A stretch of DNA of 64,000 nt. Origin: Dreissena polymorpha (taxonomy: Eukaryota; Mollusca; Bivalvia; Myida; Dreissenidae). Below the pieces are notes generated by a model. The model did not search any database, was not told the origin of the DNA, and saw only the letters and a program-made list of their open reading frames with translations. Shown piece after piece: positions 46,190 to 55,079 of this stretch (positions are counted from its first letter, which is position 1; each line of letters opens with the position of its first letter). A program made the position numbers and the translations under genes. The stretch is from positions 91,745,419 to 91,809,418 of the forward strand of contig NC_068360.1 in assembly GCF_020536995.1 (NCBI RefSeq), in the 5' to 3' direction.

Positions 46190-46319
46190 CTTACGAACCT
46201 GACAACAGAAATATCTCTCGCTATACGTACTTCTATCCAATTTATCTCACGATAAACTCCGTCGTTGGGACCGATGATTCTGTTATTGTTCCTAAAATAA
46301 AACAGGCACGATACTTTCG

Positions 46320-46477
46320 GCTTGTACGAAATGTATGGAATGTTTCGTTCAAATGAAGTCTCTTCAAATCGAGAATCCAGTATAGGCGGAAAGTTAAGTC
46401 ACTATTATTTTCGGACTGCACAGGCTAATCTGGGACGACACTTTACGCACAGGCATTCAACTCGGTTTTCCCAGCCT
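46320..46477. mobile_element. MITE family 1, half copy (duplicate)
   Basis: Counterpart of 40614-40772, nearly identical. Confidence 0.75.
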
Positions 46478-46829
46478 CAAATATATTTGGATTATTAATC
46501 ACATACAATGCATATTTCCTTTAACTCATTTAATTAGTATGTCGTATGCACCAAGGCTTGATGAAGAATGTGTGCTTGTACAGCTTGGTATTCCAATAAT
46601 ATTACTTTGATTTGAAGGTTTTCAATCTCCGTTGATAAATCAGAAGCAACGTCCTATGGCTACACTAAATAAATAATACATGTTTACTTAAATCAATTTA
46701 TATGTAGTGGGTGTTTGAATAATAACACAACTCGCTGCGTGCATGTGTATGGACAGGCTGAAAAAGACGGCATGTTTCGGCTAACGATGATAATTTGCCT
46801 TCGGATAATCATTGTCTATAAGCGAATGA

Positions 46830-47185
46830 GCCGCGTGCTGGCGTAAAGTGTCGTCCCAGATAAGCCTCTGCAGTCCTCGCAGGCAAACCAGGCACGACGC
46901 TTTCCGCATGTTTGGTATTTTTCGTTTTACATAAGTCTCTTTTAGCGAAAATCAGGTCAAGATGGAAAGAGTCGTTCTATTTAGCCAGTATGCACATTCC
47001 AATCAAGGACAAATCATTTCGCATTTGTTTTTATTTAGAAGAAATCTTCGTTAAAAGGAGGTCTCTTCTAAATAAAAATCCAATTTAAGCGGGAAAGTGT
47101 CGTCCCTGATTAGTATTTGCGGACTGCACAGACTAATCTGGGACGACACTTTACGCTCATGCATTAAGCTCCGTTTTCCCAGAAC
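46830..47185. mobile_element. MITE family 1, composite copy (duplicate)
   Basis: Counterpart of 41123-41468. The centre at 47037-47070 reads in the opposite orientation and is followed by a more complete CTTCTAAATAAAAATCCAAT segment. Confidence 0.75.
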
Positions 47186-47714
47186 AAGGCTCATATGATG
47201 ATAAGATATGAGCGACAATCAGTTTAAACGATCAATGATAAATAGCTATACGAGACCTATACCTACCCATCTGAACCATTGACAACGGATGCCACCCATT
47301 GGGAGACTGTTTCTGAAACAGATATGTATGATTGCATTTACGAGCGAACGCGAAATAGACTTAAGGCAGTTGTCGGAATCACGACGTAGTTCTCATGAGC
47401 TGCCCGACGCCATTCCGCGTGCGCTCGTTAAGTTGCTTTAATTTCAGTTGAAACTTAAGTGTCCATGTGAAATTTAATGCTAACATAGTGATACATTTTA
47501 GCAAAATATAATAGTTTCAGACGATAAAATGTAAAAAGACCAAAACATAAAACAGTACGAGACTTCTATGAATTTGAGAAAATTCCATAAGGTTTCCTTT
47601 AAGGAAGTTTTGAATAGTGGTCCTGGTCTATAAAGATAACACAACAGTTTATTACAACGAAGCAATTTAGATTTTACACAAGTTTATTCAGGCACTATTA
47701 CAGTGAAGTCATAC

Positions 47715-47891
47715 CAGTATGTATCGACACCTCCTCAATAGTGCAATAATCCCTGAGATCCAGCGTCCACTCTCCTTGAGCAGACGCTGTTTCAGAGCAC
47801 GTGGATGTATCACCATCCACTGCCAGCATCGCATTAGCACCACCTGCTGTGTCCGTCTGGGTCGAGGGTTTTGCAAATGCCACATTTGAAG
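47715..47891 (-). CDS. Gene B, lectin-like domain copy 2, first half
   Basis: A 177-bp exon, phase 1 at both ends, with acceptor TACTGTATTGACAG-type sequence and donor CATACTG|GTATGA. It encodes SNVAFAKPSTQTDTAGGANA, MLAVDGDTSTCSETASAQGE and WTLDLRDYCTIEEVSIHT. It follows the signal-peptide exon directly, giving MATTT-A-SNVAFAKP at the join, a sensible mature N terminus. It keeps the same CSET change as copy 1, so that change predates the duplication. Confidence 0.8.
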
Positions 47892-47935
47892 CTGTCAATA
47901 CAGTCCAACAATTTGTTTTTTATAAGCGCAAATTT

Positions 47936-48034
47936 GTATGAGTCGCGTTCTTGGAAAACTGGGCTTAATGCAGGCACAGGCTAATCTGGGACGACACTTT
48001 GCGCACTTGCATTAAGTCCAGTTTTCACAGACCG
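47936..48034. mobile_element. MITE family 1, internally deleted copy (duplicate)
   Basis: Counterpart of 42402-42511, with outer ends GAGTCGCGTTCTTGGAAAAC and GTTTTCACAGACCGCT better preserved than in copy 1. Confidence 0.8.
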
Positions 48035-49329
48035 CTGCTTATATTCATTCTCTGGTCCATGTTCATTTATTTTTATGCAAGGTTTGTAAAGAAGAAGGAT
48101 TATCTGAGCACTGCTATTTAGTTTTGGAATACAAATTGATACTTACCAATACAAAACTTGGATGAACTGTCGCAAATGATTAATTTCTGATTTTTAAGGG
48201 ACAAAAGGGACGGATTAACCAGTCCCGCCCACAGCGGAAATAAAAGATTATGCACTATATATATGCATTAAGTTTTAAGTTGAAATTTAAAACAAGCATG
48301 TATGCGAGGCTTTTTTGTATGTGTATGAACATAATTCCTTAATGGATAAATATACATAATGGAAACAAAAATTGAATATTCCTTATCAATCTATATTAAA
48401 AATTATTCAAATTACTCCTTCTTAATACCTGAATGGAATTACGTTACAATGACAATTGGTACAATCAGCTTGCCGGTCACTTCTTTATCTCCGATATGAT
48501 TATTTTATTAAAGTCACGCATTGATTGCCGTCAAAATATAACTTTATTGTGCCTCGTGAAATGTGCCTGAGTTGTTCATTTGCCCGCTCTCGTATAATGT
48601 CTTCCTTGCGTTTATATCTTACAAATGCAGTTACTAATCAAGTTTGAGAACTGAAACTATATGTGCAAGCGTAAAACAGTAATAATTGCAGATCAGTTTA
48701 TTTTTACGCGCATATATTAACACGGAGAATTCCCATAAACTAATCGATAAATATGTGCCTTGAAATGTGCCAGAGGGGCGAGAAAAAATAAAAATTTAAC
48801 ATGTTACGTTTTTACATCTTTTAGTTTGATCGGCCGCATTTAAACCTGCAAATAAATGATAAATTACTTATAAATGTACAGCTTATAATAGCGTGTTTTA
48901 GTAAGTTTAAGCTTGGTAAAATTATCATATCAAAGCAATTGTTGTCAGCAAAAAAATTCATAAAAAAGCATAACAGAAAAAAAATGAAACGAAAAACAAA
49001 AATATTTTTAAAAAATCACGTAAGCGAGTCAATTTTATTGGCGCCAGTTTTGTGCGTAACGGCCCCTCCAAAAGAAAAACACCTTAACTAACTAGTGGTT
49101 ACCGAATACCATGTTGGAAGCTACTGCGTCGGCAATAATTTGCATGTACGTCAAACATGCTTACCACAATTCTTATAAAAATATTTAAAATTAATAAACA
49201 ACTATAGAATCCCCCTTAATTTTCGATAACTGAAAATTAGTTTATATAAAATGAATACACGTAACATAACATTTATCTAAAACGTGATTAAATCAATTAT
49301 ATTTTTATAAAATTAAAAAGTCTTCCTAC
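48035..49329 (-). other. First intron of gene B
   Basis: Bounded on the minus strand by donor GTAGGAAGA at 49329 and the acceptor at 47892. The duplicated block ends inside it at 49173, so 49174-49329 is the original unduplicated flank. Confidence 0.6.
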
Positions 49330-49423
49330 CTGTTGTTGTAGCCATGACGTATTCTAATGTTCCAAAAGCGAACAGTAAGAGTTCGACAATCGTCAGACTT
49401 AGCTGAAACTTGCGCTCGGCCAT
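49330..49423 (-). CDS. Gene B, first coding exon: signal peptide
   Basis: ATG at 49423-49421 opens a 94-base coding segment ending in donor ACAG|GTAGGA in phase 1. It encodes MAERKFQLSLTIVELLLFAF and then GTLEYVMATTT. A short charged start, a hydrophobic core (LTIVELLLFAFG) and small residues near the end fit a signal peptide, with cleavage possibly after VMA. The phase matches the next exon exactly. The ATG context (GAAAGCATGG) is acceptable, and no upstream in-frame exon is needed. Confidence 0.7.
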
Positions 49424-50449
49424 GCTTTCACTTTAGCTTTTTTAACGTCCGCTCTCTACAATCGCTGATTCAATGTGCGCAATCAATTGCGATACTAAGT
49501 CATAACATTACACTCGAAATCAATACGCGCTACGTCGAAAAATGCAATCTCTTGCACGACTGTTACATTACATTCATCTCTGTGATGGGCTTAAAACGGA
49601 CTATTTTTATGAAAGCGTTTCATTCATGTCATGATCATTCCAAGCGTTCATCATGGAGGTTACAGTATACTAAACAATCTCTTGCACAACGGTTACATTA
49701 CATTCACTGCATTAAAGAAAACAATCTAATATCATAATATCTTATATCAGTCTTTATTCATTATTATAAAATGGATATGGTTGTTTGATGTTAACAAACC
49801 TACATTTTTGTGCCACAGAATATTTAAGATCTACAATTACTGGGTATATATTTGAAAGTAAATCTTATAAGGGCATTGTATACAATATTAAAAGCTACTA
49901 CAAGAGAAAAAACAGCAAATTCAAAATTTTCAATTTATGCAGTTATTGATAATCAGAGAAAATTCACCATTCTCAAAGATGAATATTGGAAGTGCTTATA
50001 TCTTAATCGAAGCAAAATAATCGTTTGGCAGTCTCTTCTAGCTATTTAAGTACAGACTTACTTTATATAGGATAGATTTTTGCAAAACCTACTTATCTGT
50101 GGGTACAAAGCTTTCAAAATCATTTACCATATAAATTCTTATTATTTCAATGAATCTATCACTGGTTGCTTACTTATTTGTGCAGAAGGTGTTAATAAGT
50201 TTTTCCTAAGGAGGAGATCTGGATAACACCTGTTCACCAAACATTAATACCGGTACAAGTTTTTATCTGGCATAACGCAGGCATTGTCATCATATTGGTC
50301 ACTGTCATTATTTTTCATACACTTAAAATCACAATTTTCCGCTTGATCAAAAAAGTTTGGACACACCTTAGACTATAAATATAGAATAATATTGTATTGC
50401 CTTGTTTTAAAATGAGGCAATAGTCAAGAGATAAACTGTCAATTTGCCA
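49424..50449. other. Upstream flank of gene B
   Basis: Should contain the 5' UTR and promoter of gene B on the minus strand; no TATA box was convincing. A direct repeat of GCAATCTCTTGCACGACTGT at about 49545-49580 and 49672-49708 (about 127 bp apart, with TTACATTACATTCA following both) is the only structure seen. Confidence 0.45.
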
Positions 50450-51085
50450 TTTAACAACTCTAATGACAAGGGTTGGTATTATATTTTGACTTCAAAATAT
50501 ATCAATAATGAAACACATAAGAAGTTATGGCAATTTTAGCAAAATTTAATAATTTGATCTTGAGAGACAATGTCATTCAAAGGTTGAGATCAAATTCAAC
50601 TAGCCAGGTACAGTACACTCATATAGTATTCAAAGTTTGATAGCAAAAGCCGTGATACGAAGTAGAGTGGATCTAAACACAACATTTAACAAAATATTTA
50701 AAGAAACTAAGTAAAAAAATAATAACTTGTCCTGTACAGTCCCTTTATGATAGTAAGTAAGTATGAAAGCAATAGCTTCATAACTTTAGGAATAAAGTGG
50801 ATCTAAACACAAAACTTACCCAAATTTTCAATTTTATTAGTATAAAAGAATAGATATAAAAGAATAACAGAATTATGGCCCATAATTCTGTCAAAACATA
50901 ACTTTGCATGGCAAGTCCCCTCAGGATAGTAAGTTAGTGTGCCATGTGTTGAATGCAACAGCTTTGATACTTTATGAGAAAAGTGGACCTAAACACAAAA
51001 CTTAACCTAAACACAAAACTTAACCGGATGCTGACGCGACGTGATAACAATAGCTCTTTTTTTCACAAAATAGATGAGCTAAATT
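50450..51085. repeat. Interspersed repeat with three internal units of about 150 bp
   Basis: A block like GTACAGT.C.CT.ATGATAGTA followed by CAATAGCTT.ATAACTTTA and AGTGGATCTAAACACAAAAC recurs at about 50600, 50740 and 50905. The segment ends with GGATGCTGACGCGACGTGAT and AATAGCTC, which resembles the end of a common bivalve repeat (from memory). Confidence 0.55.
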
Positions 51086-51837
51086 GGGGATAAGTTATAA
51101 TGAAGAAACAGTCTACAGAAAAAGTTAAGTAGCTGCATTCCTACACTGATCTGCTTTTACAAAACACAGGGCATAAAATATAAATGGCTTTTCAATCAAC
51201 AACATGGGAATCCAGTTCCAAGTCATATACTTCATGAGTTCAATGAGAAGATATCCAGAAGTCCGTTGTAAACCCAGTTAATTGTTTTTGCCTCTTTTAA
51301 GGCGGTATGCACGCATACACAATTCTTATTCTTTACGCACAATTTCAAACCATTAATTAACAAATCATTGTGGTCATGGATAAAAAAGAATATTAGACAA
51401 TATCATCAATGGTTTAATGGTTGTTTGAGTCATAGTATGACATTTGGTAAGTTTTTATTACTTAGATGTATTTAAATACCTGTACATTACTATAATCAGT
51501 TATTATTAAGTTATTTAAATTGTTAAATATTGTTTAATTGTTTTATACATGTAATTATTGAGTTTATTTTGTTCTCTCCTTTTTTTTGCATTATGCTGTG
51601 TAAGTATTGTATTGAGTATATTGAAACCATAAATGTTATTCATTTGAATTTGAATTTTGCGTGATATGTTAAGTGACTAAAACGAATTAAAATGATGTCC
51701 ATTCATAAGGCTGATGTCTTTTAATTTATGTAAAAACAAAGATTATTTTCAATACATTTGCATGTTGATTTTACGGATAAAGTAAAGCAAATACAATAAA
51801 AGCAAATACAATCATTTGTCCCAAATGCATCTCCTCT
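51086..51837. other. Intergenic stretch, nothing recognised
   Basis: AT-rich; no supported feature. Confidence 0.45.
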
Positions 51838-51920
51838 GAAGCCCTGCTGGGATTTGAACCCAGACCTCTTTCCTCTGGCAAGGAAAGTATTCTATCTTAA
51901 AATACTAGGGTATGTTAGAG
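51838..51920 (-). other. tRNA-Gly(GCC)-like pseudogene or SINE head
   Basis: On the minus strand, GGTCTGGGTTCAAATCCCAG is a clear B box with T-arm. TTTCCTTGCCAGAGGAAA resembles an anticodon arm with GCC, and TTTTAAGATAGAATAC resembles the D-arm region of tRNA-Gly (TTCAGTGGTAGAATTC). The 5' half has decayed and the acceptor stem does not pair well, so a working tRNA gene is unlikely. Confidence 0.5.
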
Positions 51921-52585
51921 GAAAATTAGCATTTTTAAGATTATTTACCTTAACAAATAGTTTATGTGTGGTATAATGTAAAACTTTCATTAAGATAATT
52001 TTTCACTGGATCGTTCTTACATAAAACATATCTGTGAATCTGCAATACATTACAGCTTAACTTCAGTTTTTTGCATTGTTCATGCATTTTCAAGCATTGT
52101 GTTTATCCTTATTGAATGGTATCTCCTAAACACAGGTGTTTACTACTGTTATTAAATCTAACAAGATAGTGTTTTTTTCTCTTTTAATAGCCTATAAATA
52201 ATTCGCATGTTTTTTAATTATGTCAATTTTGTTTGACTACCACACTTGAAATATCAAAATACTGAAACACCAATATAATAACAGGAATCTAATTAGAAAA
52301 AAGAAATCGTTTTTTATCTCAGTCTGCAAACAGTTCTGATTAAAAATATACATTTGCTAGTATCAAACCTATCAGTACAAGTACATGTACAATATAATTG
52401 AATAATTGAAGTGTGGAATTTTCTGTTACATGTAGATCAGATGACAATAAATGAAGGGGTCAAAGGTTGACTGTTCGCTACAATCACAGGTGGTGGTAAT
52501 GTTTGAGCTCATCTTTGTAATTTCAGTAATGCTCATCTGAAACTGAAGTTTTGAGAAAGGACAGTAACCACTAATGCTTATTTGG
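51921..52585. other. Intergenic stretch, nothing recognised
   Basis: AT-rich; no supported feature. Confidence 0.45.
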
Positions 52586-52796
52586 TAATTGTCGGCTCAG
52601 GTACAACATTTTTGTGCCCTGAGTACTCTTAAGTATAGTACAAAGTACCCGGGGTATGGAAAATATACTAAAAAGTACCCCCGAGTATGGCAAGTTGCTT
52701 TTAACTGTATTATCATAAGACGGGTAAATTGTAGTAAACTTCTGAGTATCCGGGGTACTTTCAAGTGAAGTACATGGAGCACCTGAACCGACAACG
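52586..52796. mobile_element. Small inverted-repeat element, about 210 bp
   Basis: Left end AATTGTCGGCTCAGGTAC and right end GCACCTGAACCGACAAC are inverted copies. Inside, GTACCCGGGGTATGGAAA and GAGTATCCGGGGTACTTTC also pair. It is non-coding and resembles a foldback element. Confidence 0.65.
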
Positions 52797-52841
52797 ACCG
52801 GAGCCTGATGTAATAAGGAGGATATTTGATCATGTAAAATA

Positions 52842-53097
52842 TGCCATTCTTCACAGGTAGTCTTTACTGTCATATATTTAAATATTCCATTCTTCACAGG
52901 CAGTCTTTACTGTCATATATTTAAATATGCCATTCTTCACAAGCAGTCCTTACTGTCATGTATTCAAATATGCCATTCTTCACAGGCAGTCTTTACTGTC
53001 ATATATTCAAATATGCCATTCTTCACAGGCAGTCTTTACTGTCATATATTCAAATATGCCATTCTTCACAGGCAGTCTTCACTGTCATATATTTATA
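52842..53097. repeat. 43-bp tandem repeat, six copies
   Basis: Units start at 52842, 52885, 52928, 52971, 53014 and 53057 with TGCCATTCTTCACAGGCAGT and end ATATATTCAAATA. The spacing is exactly 43 bp with few changes. Confidence 0.95.
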
Positions 53098-53402
53098 TCA
53101 CTAGCCTGAGAGCACTTTAACTTTTTGTCCAATTGGTTGTCAATGACATTTATTTTGTCAGAGGTTAAAAGCGGGTGTGTCATCTTTAAGTTTAAAGGGT
53201 GGAAAAAAGTATGCATGGGTAATACAGTAATAATTATTAAGTTTACATGCTGAAATATTTTGATTTTTAACACAAACCAATAGGTCCGTATGAATAATGT
53301 TCATTTGTTTACATTTGTGAAGTGCGCGGAATGATTCCATATGCGTAAATGGCAAAAAAAAAAATTCCAAAGAGTTGCATCAAAACTACCAAGTTTTTGC
53401 AC
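53098..53402. other. Intergenic stretch, nothing recognised
   Basis: AT-rich, no supported feature. Confidence 0.45.
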
Positions 53403-53770
53403 GATGTATCGTAAATTTAAAATTCCTACTTCATTATTTTACGCATCTGAACCTAAAAATCCAAATCAACTAGTGACCTGAAAATCAACAGGGGTCATCT
53501 GCCAGTCATGATCAATGCACCTATAAAGTTTCATGATCCTAGGCCTACGCGTTCTTGAGTTATCATCCGGAAACCATCTGGTGGACGGACCGACGGACGG
53601 ACCGACATGTGCAAAACAATATACCCCCTCTTCTTCGAAGGGGGGCATAAATATACTTTGAATGCGTCCGTTCGGTTTTGACCAGATTCTGGTCAAGATG
53701 GCATGCTGAACCTTTCGCAGAGGTGTATGTGAGAGCAAGGGGGATTGCGAAAAATGACATTGGCTATTTT
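53403..53770. mobile_element. Relative of the 2-kb inverted-repeat element, split by a bivalve-type repeat
   Basis: GATGTATCGTAAATTT at 53403 and AAATATACTTTGAATGCGTC at 53649, followed by TTTCGCAGAGGTGTATGTGA, match the right arm at 2740-2910. Between them, 53466-53648 is a fragment of the 'GACGGACGGACCGACA' repeat ending TCTTCGAAGGGGGGCATAA, so one element sits inside the other. Confidence 0.5.
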
Positions 53771-54292
53771 GCCAATATTGCCTGTTCCTACTGGTATCTG
53801 AGTGCAGGATTAACGGGGTTCACATGGTGTTGACACACGGGCTGGACATAATGTAAACACTTCATTTTTGAAATACCTCAAGTTATTGAAATACATTTGC
53901 AAAAATCTTTACTGCATAAAAGACAATTTGTATTGCAGTTTGTGCCGATATCTTAAGATTTAAACATAGAATAAGTCCTTGAATACGTCTGAAATCAGTG
54001 CCAAATGTTCACGTTGACTTTAGCATAACCATGTACATGAATGCTGAACACATCGAATTTTTGGCCAAGAACTGCCTTTTATGCATTAGTTGAAATTTTT
54101 AAGATACATTGCTTAAAAATATATATATATTTGCAAAAATCATCACTTACCGGCGTGTTTATGTCCTTTAACGTTTAATTGTGAACCCCATAAAGCCACA
54201 TGATCCTGCACCCTGGGTAAAAAGAAAGTTGCAATTTACCGATTAAACGACATATACAAGTTTACCAGTGTTTTGTTCGAGCGCTTCTTTAA
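53771..54292. other. Intergenic stretch with one shared fragment
   Basis: About 53915-53985 contains GCATAAAAGACA and TTTGTGCCGATATCTTAAG, matching 63907-63970 beside the right-end transposon. The rest is unremarkable. Confidence 0.5.
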
Positions 54293-54513
54293 CTCATTTA
54301 TGCCAAATGGACTCTCCCATCATTCTGAATTGGATCAATTTATTTCCAAAATTATAATGTCTTGTATATTTATTTATATATCAAGAATATTTCTTACAAA
54401 AATTTCTTTAAGCACACAGCGTGGACCTAGATGAGACGCCGCATCATGCGGCGTCTCATCTGGGTCTCCGCTCTTTGCCAAGGCATTTTTTCTAGACGCT
54501 AGGCATAAATGGG
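54293..54513. mobile_element. MITE family 2, copy 2
   Basis: Flanked by TTAA on both sides (54289-54292 and 54514-54517). Ends CTCATTTATGCC and the inverted CTAGGCATAAATGGG. It contains the GC palindrome CGCCGCATCATGCGGCG and the CTGAATTGGATCAATTTATT block. Confidence 0.85.
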
Positions 54514-54517
54514 TTAA

Positions 54518-55079
54518 ATCGGTCGGAATGTAACGAATAAGCTTGCAACGGTTACGTCACACCTTTTCACATCTGCCACAAGACAGCAATTGTTTGACTG
54601 TAATTGCTCATTTTCAATATACATGTAGTTGTAAAACAACAAACCAATCGATTTAGTATATTTGATAATATTTTTTTACAGTGTATATTGTTTAAAAATA
54701 TGAGTGTAGTAAGCAATAACAGTTACAAATCAAATTATATGTGAGTTTTATCTATGCTCATGTATTCATTTTTAAAAGACATGCACAATGTATAACGCAA
54801 TACATGAATACTGAATAGTAGCATTACGACTTTAGTGCAAAAATGCTTTAAAATCTGAAAGATGCGATACTAAGAAAGTTGCGATACTAAGAAAGATGCG
54901 ATGTGACGAAAAATGCCGCATCTGCATTTACTATTCGTAATATCGCGCATCGGCTGGAGTTTATACGAGTCTTTGATTGCGAAGTAAACCAGTAGTAACA
55001 TTTTGACCAGAGTTAGGTTCTTGTTCTTGTTAAATTATCAACTACCTTATTTGATTTTGATGAACAATGGTATTGTTTA
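54518..55079. other. Intergenic stretch with a 17-bp triplet repeat
   Basis: Contains three units of GATGCGATACTAAGAAA (starts 54861, 54878, 54895, the last one partial). Otherwise nothing was recognised. Confidence 0.5.

Larger units (their letters stand above)
43931..47714 (-). other. Intron of gene B inside domain copy 2
   Basis: Duplicate of the 38234-42178 intron. It carries the counterparts of the AC-rich tract (45355-45480), the exon relic (45515-45680), the MITE copies (45911-46189, 46320-46477, 46830-47185) and the possible short exon (about 47266-47311). Confidence 0.6.
43590..49173. repeat. Tandem segmental duplication, copy 2 (about 5.58 kb)
   Basis: Begins TAAACTGGTATTAGGACAGA and ends GCTTACCACAATTC at 49173. 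It lies head to tail directly against copy 1. It is shorter mainly because it lacks the second 73-bp unit and has several small deletions. All exons and MITEs of copy 1 have counterparts here. Confidence 0.9.
37480..49423 (-). other. Gene B: secreted protein with two F5/8C-fucolectin-like domains and a PAN/Apple-like domain
   Basis: Six minus-strand exons (49423-49330, 47891-47715, 43930-43724, 42355-42179, 38233-38027, 37730-37480) join in phase 1 throughout and give an open frame of 370 residues. The layout is a signal peptide (about 1-28), domain copy 2 (about 32-159), domain copy 1 (about 160-287) and a PAN-like module (about 288-370). Each lectin-like domain is built from two exons: the first with NVAFGKPSTQ...AVDGDTSTCSE...W.LDL and the second with YKIEMGLS...YRYARIQAN...LKLCEVLVKG. 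The two domain copies were made by a tandem duplication of the exon pair with its introns. The protein should be secreted; a role in glycan or microbe recognition is plausible by family, but the sugar-binding residues of fucolectins are not seen. Splicing is predicted by eye only. Confidence 0.7.

Noticed and set aside
49357-49737. 126-codon plus-strand frame over the start of gene B
   Set aside because: It overlaps the signal-peptide exon on the opposite strand and has no domain or splice support. It is a shadow of that exon and its flank.
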